A DNA stretch of 6,993 nt from contig PQAQ01000196.1 in the NCBI GenBank assembly GCA_003105305.1, forward strand, positions 6,473 through 13,465, given 5' to 3'. Positions within the stretch are counted from its first letter, which is position 1. The number at the start of each line of letters is the position of its first letter. The DNA comes from Candidatus Methylomirabilota bacterium. Its GTDB lineage: Bacteria; Methylomirabilota; Methylomirabilia; Methylomirabilales; Methylomirabilaceae. The position numbers and the translations under genes are program-made. Under the pieces are notes generated by a model that saw only the letters and a program-made list of their open reading frames with translations, was not told the DNA's origin and ran no database searches. Below are positions 1 through 5,296 of the stretch, piece after piece.

Positions 1-498
1 CACGATCGTGGGGCGGATGACGTGAGGGAGTCTCGGGCTGCCGCCCTCAACATCATTCCGACCGATACCGGCGCCGCGCGGGCTCTCGTGAAGGTGATCC
101 CGGAACTCGCCGGTCGCTTCAATGGCATGGCCTACCGGGTGCCGACGCCCACGGTGTCCGTCATTGACCTAGTCGCGCAACTCGGTTGCGACGTCACCCC
201 TGAGACGGTGAATGCCGCGTTCCGAGCCGCAACACAGGGACGGCTGCGCGGGATCCTGGAGGTGTGCGACCGGCCGCTGGTCTCAATGGACTTCAAGGGG
301 AATCCACATTCATCGATTGTGGATTCCCTGATGACGCTTGTTCTAAAGGATCGGATTGTGAAGGTCGTGGCGTGGTACGACAACGAATGGGGATATTCGT
401 GTCGGATGGCCGACCTGGCTGCCTACGTAGCCGCTCAAGATCTCAAACGTGACCAGCAACGGCTCTGGGGCATTGCGAAGGACGCAAGGCCATCATAG
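1..498 (+). CDS. gap: Glyceraldehyde-3-phosphate dehydrogenase, C-terminal half (5' end outside window)
   Basis: This is the last 165 residues of a type I GAPDH, which interconverts glyceraldehyde-3-phosphate and 1,3-bisphosphoglycerate with NAD(P) in the cytoplasm. The frame is open to base 1, so the GTG at 22 is an internal codon, not a start. Visible landmarks are AAALNIIPTDTGAA (fragment residues 13-26, containing the Thr-Gly phosphate-site pair), RVPTPTVSV with the conserved Arg near residue 46, DFKGNPHSSIVD, and WYDNEWGYSCRMADL near residues 125-139 with the NAD-contacting Asn. The catalytic Cys and His lie upstream of the window. WYDNEWGYS favours GAPDH over erythrose-4-phosphate dehydrogenase, which usually has WCDNEWGF. 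The C-terminus runs about 19 residues past the usual family end and is charged. Its TAG stop sits inside the first unit of the following repeat. Cofactor preference cannot be judged because the Rossmann half is missing. Co-directional tkt and glpX follow. Confidence 0.93.
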   Translation, partial: HDRGADDVRESRAAALNIIPTDTGAARALVKVIPELAGRFNGMAYRVPTPTVSVIDLVAQLGCDVTPETVNAAFRAATQGRLRGILEVCDRPLVSMDFKGNPHSSIVDSLMTLVLKDRIVKVVAWYDNEWGYSCRMADLAAYVAAQDLKRDQQRLWGIAKDARPS

Positions 499-597
499 GG
501 TAGAGGCTCAAAGACAGGGTAGGGTATAGTAGGGTAGAGGGTGCGAAAGCGAGAAGCCGAGATCGGACTATACCCTACACCCTGAACCCTACACCCT
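498..597. repeat. Heptad-periodic inverted repeat (G-rich arm then C-rich arm) between gap and tkt
   Basis: Nearly the whole gap-tkt gap is structured. The left arm has GGG runs beginning at 498, 517, 522, 532 and 539. The right arm has CCC runs beginning at 573, 580, 587 and 594, an exact 7-base period with units CCCTACA, CCCTGAA, CCCTACA and CCCTCAA. The arms pair: 520-530 is the perfect reverse complement of 567-577. After a 2-base bulge (578-579), 515-519 pairs with 580-584. This gives 16 base pairs around a 36-base loop. The left arm begins on the gap stop codon and the right arm ends 7 bases before the tkt ribosome binding site. A 7-base period is not coding. Whether it acts as an RNA hairpin, a DNA element or a mobile remnant is not shown by the sequence. 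Confidence 0.85.
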
Positions 598-603
598 CAA
601 CAT

Positions 604-610
604 AGGGGGG
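604..610 (+). promoter_or_regulatory. Ribosome binding site for tkt
   Basis: AGGGGGG ends four bases before the GTG at 615 and supports that non-ATG start. The next in-frame ATG is codon 21, inside the conserved N-terminal helix, so it would truncate the enzyme. Confidence 0.6.
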
Positions 611-614
611 ATCA

Positions 615-2624
615 GTGAAAAACGTTCACGAATCGCTCGACCAGTTGTGTATCAACACCATCCGAACACTGGCGATGGATGGGGTGCAGAAGGCGAACTC
701 TGGGCATCCGGGTCTGCCGATGGGGGCGGCTGCTATGGCCTATACCCTTTGGACGCAGATGCTCAGGCACAATCCGACGCATCCCTCGTGGCCGAATCGA
801 GATCGATTCATTCTTTCACCGGGCCATGGATGTATGCTGTTGTATTGCCTCCTTCACCTGACCGGCTACGACCTGTCCCTCGATGAACTGAAGCAATTCC
901 GTCAATGGGGCAGCCGAACTCCCGGACATTCAGAATATGGTATGACGCCCGGCGTGGAGACAACGACGGGTCCTCTTGGCCAGGGCTTCGGCAACGGAGT
1001 TGGGATGGCGATTGCCGAGCGATTTTTGGCGCATCGCTTTAACCGGCCGGGATATCCGATTGTTGACCACTATGTGTATGCCATTGTCAGCGATGGGGAC
1101 CTTATGGAGGGGATCTCTTCCGAGGCGGCGTCGCTCGCCGGGCACCTCGGTCTGGGCAAGCTCATCTATCTGTACGACGACAACCGGATCACCATCGACG
1201 GCAGCACCGATATAGCCTTTACCGAAAACGCCGGACAGCGCTTTGAGGCCTACGGATGGCATGTCCAGCGGGCGGATGGAAATGACGTCCAGGCGATCAA
1301 AGATGCGCTCAGTGCGGCGCAGGCTGAACACGGGCGTCCATCGCTGATTATTGCCAGGACCCACATTGCCTACGGTAGTCCGAATAAACAGGATACGGCT
1401 GAGGCGCACGGGTCGCCCCTGGGAGACGAGGAGATACGGCTGACAAAGGAGGCGTTGGACTGGCCGCTTGAGCCCACATTTTATGTCCCTGATGAGGCCC
1501 TGACCCACTTTCGGGAAGCCGTACAGCGGGGTCGCGACTGGGAAGCGGAGTGGCAGGCGCAGTTCGATGCCTATGCAGCCGCGTATCCTGAACTCGCCGG
1601 AGAGTGGAACACGGTGATGAGCGGGCAACTCCCGGACGGCTGGGCGGAGAAGATTCCGACCTTCACCCCTGCCGGGGGGGGACTGGCCACCCGTGAGGCC
1701 TCGGGGAAGGTGCTCAATGCGATTGCCTCATCGATCCCGACCCTTATCGGCGGTTCTGCCGATCTGACCCCATCGAACAACACGTACCTGAAAGGTGAAG
1801 GTGATTTCCAGAAGTCGAGCCCTGGAGGCCGGAACCTTCACTTCGGTATTCGGGAGCATGCGATGGGTTCGATCCTGAACGGCATGGCGCTCCACCGGGG
1901 GGTAATCCCGTATGCGGGGACCTTCCTGGTCTTTTCAGACTATATGCGGCCGGCCATCCGGGTTGCTGCGCTGTCGCACATCCACGTGATCTATGTCTTC
2001 ACCCACGACAGTATCGGATTGGGCGAAGATGGTCCTACCCACCAGCCGATTGAACATCTGTCTTCGCTCCGAGCCATGCCGAACCTTACCGTCATCCGCC
2101 CGGCCGACGCGACGGAAACGGCGGTCGCCTGGCGCGCTGCATTGGAACACCGTAACGGGCCTGTAGTGCTGGCCCTTACCCGACAGAAGCTTCCGACCCT
2201 CGACCGGACGAAATTCCCGCCCGCCGAACTGCTCCTGAAGGGCGCGTACATCCTGGCTGATGCCGATCAAGGTCGTCCGCGCGTTATCCTTATTGGGACC
2301 GGCTCAGAGGTGCACCTGGCCCTGGAGGCATGGGGGCGGCTGGTCGATGAAGGGATCCCGGCTCGTGTCGTCAGTATGCCGAGTTGGGAACTGTTTGATC
2401 GGCAGCCTCAGGCCTATCGTGACGAGGTGCTTCCCCCGACAGTGACCGCCCGCCTTGCCATCGAGACCGGATCTCCGCACGGATGGCACCGTTATACCGG
2501 TCTGCGTGGAGGCGTGATCGGCATGACGCGATTCGGAGCGTCCGCTCCGTATCAGGTTCTTATGCAGCAATTCGGCTTTACGACTGAGCATATCGTGGCT
2601 CGAGCGATGGAACTCCTGGCATAA
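615..2624 (+). CDS. tkt: Transketolase
   Basis: Transketolase moves two-carbon ketol units between sugar phosphates using thiamine diphosphate and a divalent metal. It acts in the Calvin cycle and the non-oxidative pentose phosphate pathway. The 669-residue length is normal for the family. Visible in order are SGHPGLPMG with the active-site His31, SPGHG (residues 68-72), [12 protein letters not shown] (113-124), the thiamine diphosphate motif running from SDGDLMEG (159-166) to the Asn of YDDN (190), GSADLTPSN, the REHAM segment carrying the glutamate that activates the cofactor, [15 protein letters not shown], and a normal C-terminal domain ending MELLA. No catalytic position looks altered. 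The start is GTG, set by the preceding AGGGGGG and by alignment with the family N-terminus. It lies 116 bases after gap and 165 bases before glpX, on the same strand, so an operon is likely. Both gaps hold heptad repeats. The isoform (cbbT or housekeeping) cannot be told from the protein. Confidence 0.98.
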   Translation: MKNVHESLDQLCINTIRTLAMDGVQKANSGHPGLPMGAAAMAYTLWTQMLRHNPTHPSWPNRDRFILSPGHGCMLLYCLLHLTGYDLSLDELKQFRQWGSRTPGHSEYGMTPGVETTTGPLGQGFGNGVGMAIAERFLAHRFNRPGYPIVDHYVYAIVSDGDLMEGISSEAASLAGHLGLGKLIYLYDDNRITIDGSTDIAFTENAGQRFEAYGWHVQRADGNDVQAIKDALSAAQAEHGRPSLIIARTHIAYGSPNKQDTAEAHGSPLGDEEIRLTKEALDWPLEPTFYVPDEALTHFREAVQRGRDWEAEWQAQFDAYAAAYPELAGEWNTVMSGQLPDGWAEKIPTFTPAGGGLATREASGKVLNAIASSIPTLIGGSADLTPSNNTYLKGEGDFQKSSPGGRNLHFGIREHAMGSILNGMALHRGVIPYAGTFLVFSDYMRPAIRVAALSHIHVIYVFTHDSIGLGEDGPTHQPIEHLSSLRAMPNLTVIRPADATETAVAWRAALEHRNGPVVLALTRQKLPTLDRTKFPPAELLLKGAYILADADQGRPRVILIGTGSEVHLALEAWGRLVDEGIPARVVSMPSWELFDRQPQAYRDEVLPPTVTARLAIETGSPHGWHRYTGLRGGVIGMTRFGASAPYQVLMQQFGFTTEHIVARAMELLA

Positions 2625-2629
2625 AAAAC

Positions 2630-2768
2630 GGGGTAAGGGGTACAAGGGTTTATGGTATAGAGATAAGGGCTTAAAACAGAACAGGGTGTAGCAGAAGGTG
2701 CAGGGTGAAGGCCAAAGGAACAAGGGGATCTCTACCCTCTACCCTCTACCCTCTACCCTATGCCCTAG
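2630..2768. repeat. Heptad-periodic G-rich/C-rich tract between tkt and glpX
   Basis: This repeats the architecture of the gap-tkt tract. A G-rich left part (GGGG at 2630 and 2637, GGG at 2646, 2667, 2684 and 2703, then GG-containing units at 2710, 2717 and 2724 in a 7-base phase) is followed by a strict C-rich array. CCC begins at 2735, 2742, 2749, 2756 and 2763: three CCCTCTA units, then CCCTATG and CCCTAGT. The arms pair only imperfectly. The clearest match is TAGAGAT (2658-2664) with ATCTCTA (2728-2734). The array ends three bases before the glpX Shine-Dalgarno region. It looks like a longer or more decayed copy of the same kind of element. Function is unknown. Confidence 0.8.
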
Positions 2769-2770
2769 TC

Positions 2771-2782
2771 GGGGGAGGGAGA
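2771..2782 (+). promoter_or_regulatory. Ribosome binding site for glpX
   Basis: A GGGGGAGGGAG stretch lies about 8 bases before the ATG at 2790. An in-frame ATG at 2802 matches the usual family N-terminus (MDRNLALEL) better but would be about 20 bases away, so spacing favours 2790. Confidence 0.6.
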
Positions 2783-2789
2783 CCATACT

Positions 2790-3803
2790 ATGACTGAGCT
2801 AATGGATCGAAATCTGGCACTCGAGCTCAGCAGGGTGACTGAGGCTGCGGCCTTGGCGGCAGCTCGTCTGATGGGCAGGCGCGACCGCGACAGCGCCGAC
2901 CAGGCGGCCGTTGACGCGATGCGCTATGCGCTAAGCTCGTTGGAAATCGACGGTACCGTCGTGATTGGAGAGGGGCAGAAAGGCCCGGTCCCTATGCTGC
3001 AGGTCGGCGAGCGAGTCGGCACCGGCTCTACCCCGGCTCTTGACGTCGCGGTCGATCCGATTGATGGCGTCACGCTCGTGGCTAACGGTCGTCCTGGCGC
3101 GATCTCTGTGGCGGCGCTTGCCGATCGGCATACACTGTTTTCTACTCAAGTTGGCTACATGGACAAGATTGTCGTCGGGCCTCGAGCCGCAGGGGCGATC
3201 GATATCAATGCTCCCGTCAAGGAGAACCTGCAACGGGTCGCTCAGGCTGAGGGCCGGGAGGTTGATGATCTCACGGTGGTGATGCTCGACCGGCCGCGCC
3301 ATGAACGCCTCATCAAAGAGGTGAAAGAGGCCGGAGCCAGGATCAAGCTGATCAGTGAGGGTGACGTTGCTCCGGGGATGATGGCGGCCATGGAGGAGGA
3401 CACCGGGATCGATGTGCTCATGGGGATCGGGGGCGCGCCGGAAGCGGTGCTCATTGCTTGCGCGTTGAAGTGTTTGGGTGGTCAGATGCAATGTCGGTTC
3501 TGGCCGAGAGATGAACAGGAACGGCGGATTCTCGAGGCCGAAGGTCACGATTTGGATCGCATTCTGACCGCTGATGATCTCTGCAAGGGAAACAACGTGT
3601 TTGTCGCTGTTACGGGGGTCACCGACGGCGAATTGCTTCGAGGGGTCCGCTATACAGGAGGCTATGCGCGGACAACCTCCCTCATGATGCGCTCTGTCTC
3701 CGGAGGGGTGCGATGGATGGAGGCGCGACACGATCTGAAGCGCCTGAAGGAGATCGCCGGCACTCGCTACGAAGGTGTCAAGCACCGGCAGATACACCAT
3801 TAA
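2790..3803 (+). CDS. glpX: Class II fructose-1,6-bisphosphatase (GlpX family), active-site residues altered
   Basis: GlpX enzymes hydrolyse fructose-1,6-bisphosphate, and in some autotrophs also sedoheptulose-1,7-bisphosphate, with a divalent metal. At 337 residues this is full length, and the whole chain aligns by eye with the family: LALELSRVTEAAALAAARLMG (from residue 9), DSAD with metal-site Asp37, VIGEG with Glu61, DPIDG with Asp89 and Asp92, GYMDKIVVGP, DRPRH, GDVAPGMMAA, GIGGAPEA with Glu218, and ATGVTDGELLRGV-like VTGVTDGELLRGV. It is closest in feel to the actinobacterial type. The odd points are at the active site. The Asp expected in GEGxxDxxPML (E. coli Asp61) is Gly65, the Thr expected in DPI(E/D)GT (E. 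coli Thr90) is Val94, and E. coli Lys29 aligns with Arg33. Metal ligands appear intact. It may be a divergent but active subfamily or one with changed activity. It is probably cotranscribed with tkt, and a terminator follows. Confidence 0.93.
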   Translation: MTELMDRNLALELSRVTEAAALAAARLMGRRDRDSADQAAVDAMRYALSSLEIDGTVVIGEGQKGPVPMLQVGERVGTGSTPALDVAVDPIDGVTLVANGRPGAISVAALADRHTLFSTQVGYMDKIVVGPRAAGAIDINAPVKENLQRVAQAEGREVDDLTVVMLDRPRHERLIKEVKEAGARIKLISEGDVAPGMMAAMEEDTGIDVLMGIGGAPEAVLIACALKCLGGQMQCRFWPRDEQERRILEAEGHDLDRILTADDLCKGNNVFVAVTGVTDGELLRGVRYTGGYARTTSLMMRSVSGGVRWMEARHDLKRLKEIAGTRYEGVKHRQIHH

Positions 3804-3865
3804 GAGAGAGGCGCGGCAGGCAGGCCTTTACTAAATCCGTTTCGCTAAAGCAAAGAAAACGGCAG

Positions 3866-3906
3866 ACGCTCCGGCGGTTACCCTAACGCCGGGGCGTTTT
3901 CTTTTT
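3866..3906 (+). terminator. Rho-independent terminator after glpX
   Basis: ACGCTCCGGCG (3866-3876) pairs with CGCCGGGGCGT (3887-3897), an 11 bp stem with one T-G wobble and a 10-base loop. TTTCTTTTT follows (3898-3906). It lies 62 bases after the glpX stop and closes the gap-tkt-glpX unit. An A-rich AAAGAAAAC just upstream (3852-3860) could extend the pairing with the T tract. Confidence 0.9.
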
Positions 3907-3975
3907 ATAAACGTCTGATGCCGGATTGGCGATGATCGGCTTGACGCAACCTCGCAATTCACTTGCCGGGCGAGA

Positions 3976-4003
3976 GCCCTTATCCTATCTTTCGACTAAG
4001 GGC
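3976..4003. repeat. 7+7 bp perfect inverted repeat in the leader of the pterin dehydratase gene
   Basis: GCCCTTA (3976-3982) is the exact reverse complement of TAAGGGC (3997-4003), with a 14-base spacer. No T run follows, so it is not a simple terminator. A weak promoter-like pair, TTCACT (3958-3963) and TATCCT (3981-3986) with 17-base spacing, would place the left arm on the -10 box. The repeat could therefore be an operator or a 5' leader hairpin. Both readings are inference from position. Confidence 0.4.
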
Positions 4004-4026
4004 GATGTATTATCTGTTCAAAAAAA

Positions 4027-4034
4027 GGGGGAGG
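4027..4034 (+). promoter_or_regulatory. Ribosome binding site for the pterin-4a-carbinolamine dehydratase gene
   Basis: GGGGGAGG is followed by two bases and then the ATG at 4037. The spacing is short. The site still decides the start: the open frame reaches back to 3926, but the extra 37 codons cross the inverted repeat, have no comparable binding site and do not resemble the family. Confidence 0.5.
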
Positions 4035-4036
4035 CC

Positions 4037-4408
4037 ATGTCAAAAGAAAAGGGGTACCCGGTCATCTCGGATGAGGACGTAGTGAAGCGTCTGGAGCAGG
4101 AGCTGCCAGGATGGTATCTGGAGGGGCGATGGATCAGGCGAAAGTATAATACCGATGGGTGGCCGACCACCCTCATGCTGGTCAATACGATCGCCTTTCT
4201 GTCTGAGGCTGCCTGGCATCACCCTGACCTGGAGGTTACGTGGGGCAAGGTCTGGGTGAAGCTCAGGACCCATGCAGCCGGAGGGATCACCGAGAAAGAC
4301 TTCGCTCTTGCCAAGCGGATCGAGCAGTCGGCGCTCTGGCGGCCAGATGAAAGTTCTCCGCTCGAAGGCACACCCAACAAATGGGTTCGCGGCGGCAGTA
4401 AAGAGTAG
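4037..4408 (+). CDS. phhB: Pterin-4a-carbinolamine dehydratase (PCD/DCoH family)
   Basis: PCD dehydrates 4a-hydroxytetrahydrobiopterin, recycling the pterin cofactor of aromatic amino acid hydroxylases. The family also contains moonlighting and RuBisCO-assembly relatives. The product is 123 residues, normal for a small alpha-beta PCD with a short N-terminal tail. The active motif is complete: Glu57-x3-His61-His62-Pro63-x5-Trp69-x9-His79-x8-Asp88, which fits the published pattern [EDKH]-x3-H-[HN]-[PCS]-x5,6-[YWF]-x9-[HW]-x8,15-D at every position. This argues for a real dehydratase and against the acRAF-type carboxysome factor, which has lost catalysis. No aromatic amino acid hydroxylase lies in the window. 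The gene stands alone behind the glpX terminator and converges on the PagL-like gene with three bases between stop codons and no visible terminator between them. ATG 4037 was chosen over the longer open frame. Confidence 0.93.
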   Translation: MSKEKGYPVISDEDVVKRLEQELPGWYLEGRWIRRKYNTDGWPTTLMLVNTIAFLSEAAWHHPDLEVTWGKVWVKLRTHAAGGITEKDFALAKRIEQSALWRPDESSPLEGTPNKWVRGGSKE

Positions 4409-4411
4409 GAC

Positions 4412-5137
4412 TCAGAAGTAATACGAGACCCCCAACAGACCCATCACCGAATTGACGCCGACGTTGGGGCTTCGGCGGCCTGCATTCGAGATGTGATGAA
4501 GGCCCACCTGCCCCAGAACAGCCAGGTTATCGGTCACGAAGTAATTGATTCCAGGTCCGCCGAGAATGGTAAAGTTGAATTCGCTGTTGAGATCCCGCGG
4601 GGAGTGCAGATCCACGTCGACGATACCGACGCCGACCTCGAAGAACGGCACCCACCGAGTGCCCGTCACGAAATTATAGCGGAAGAGGAGGTTTGCCCCT
4701 CCCCCAACCTCTGTTTCGGGGCGTGCGACAAAGAGGAGGGTCGGCTCAAAGATTACCTCCAGGCTCCCGCGAACCGGGAAGGGGCCATGGACATCGGTGA
4801 CCGTGTAACCGATCTGGAAGAACACCGGGACAAATTGAACATCGGGGTGCCTATTCGCGAACACCTTGACGGTGTCGGCATAGCCGGTCTTTACTCCCAA
4901 ATGCCATGTTCCAAACTGGAATCCTTCTTCGGGATGGATGGTCGATTGTGATCTCTGTTCACCTGCTGCCGGGGGACCATCCGGACCCGCAAAGGCCATG
5001 GTGCGGATAGCAATAAGCTCGGTCTCTCGCCCAAGCGCAATCTGTTGAGCGACCTCCGCTCTTGCTATGGCAGGTGAGAGGATTGCGAAAACGGCCAGTC
5101 CGACGTAAACCGGCACATGCCTGAGTCGTTTGATCAT
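4412..5137 (-). CDS. PagL-type outer-membrane beta-barrel (acyloxyacyl hydrolase / lipid A 3-O-deacylase family)
   Basis: This is a 241-residue exported protein. A Sec signal peptide is clear: basic MIKRLRH, a hydrophobic core and ARA as cleavage site after residue 27. The mature part has alternating hydrophobic strands (FVPVFFQIGYTVT, GSLEVIFEPTLLFVA, ANLLFRYNF, WVPFFEVGVGIV) and ends VSYYF, with the C-terminal Phe typical of outer-membrane barrels. HHISNAG near the end (His215, Ser217) matches the HxSNAG active-site motif of PagL, which removes the 3-O-linked acyl chain from lipid A. In Pseudomonas PagL the third catalytic residue is Glu, 12 positions after the Ser; here that position is Asn229. 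Broader family members often have Asn here, so family membership is fairly safe but deacylase activity is not. The start is supported by TAGGAG. It is the last gene of the leftward block. Confidence 0.78.
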   Translation of the reverse strand: MIKRLRHVPVYVGLAVFAILSPAIARAEVAQQIALGRETELIAIRTMAFAGPDGPPAAGEQRSQSTIHPEEGFQFGTWHLGVKTGYADTVKVFANRHPDVQFVPVFFQIGYTVTDVHGPFPVRGSLEVIFEPTLLFVARPETEVGGGANLLFRYNFVTGTRWVPFFEVGVGIVDVDLHSPRDLNSEFNFTILGGPGINYFVTDNLAVLGQVGLHHISNAGRRSPNVGVNSVMGLLGVSYYF

Positions 5138-5143
5138 AGGGAT

Positions 5144-5149
5144 CTCCTA
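5144..5149 (-). promoter_or_regulatory. Ribosome binding site for the PagL-like gene
   Basis: On the minus strand TAGGAG ends six bases before the ATG at 5137, which is well spaced and confirms the start that yields the intact signal peptide. Confidence 0.6.
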
Positions 5150-5296
5150 TAGGTTGTAGCTATTCTGCGCTTTGCCTCATTCATTCCGATGATGGCGTCG
5201 GCCCCTCTCCGGGTCGATGACGCTCTTTCCACTCGACAGTCACCGTCTCTACCGACGGAAAGCGCTTCGCGAGGCGATTGATGTGCGGCGCGATCG

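Noticed and set aside
573..596. CRISPR or direct-repeat array interpretation of the CCCTnnA units
   Set aside because: Units are only 7 bases with no unique spacers; this is a short tandem periodic tract, not CRISPR.
930..1628. Long minus-strand open frame (232 codons) inside tkt
   Set aside because: It lies entirely opposite a fully conserved transketolase and its translation shows no recognisable domain; it is a shadow of high-G+C codon use.
2931..3800. 289-codon minus-strand open frame opposite glpX
   Set aside because: The plus strand encodes full-length GlpX here. The antisense product has no recognisable motifs and no ribosome binding site.
3838..3862. CCGTTT/AAACGG inverted repeat that might compete with the glpX terminator as an attenuator
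   Set aside because: It lies after the last gene of the unit with no downstream gene to control in cis, and the stem is only 6 bp; chance A/T-rich pairing is enough to explain it.
3926..4036. 37-codon N-terminal extension of the pterin dehydratase frame
   Set aside because: It runs through an inverted repeat, does not resemble the family N-terminus, and GGGGGAGG precedes the internal ATG at 4037.
4493..4951. 152-codon plus-strand frame opposite the PagL-like gene
   Set aside because: The minus strand has a signal peptide, barrel strands, PagL motif and good ribosome binding site; the plus frame has none of these.
5195..5223. Possible hairpin after the PyrE-like gene (CGGCCC with GGGTCG, plus GCGT with ACGC)
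   Set aside because: The stem is short with a 3-base bulge and, in the direction of transcription (minus), no T run follows, so I do not call it a terminator.
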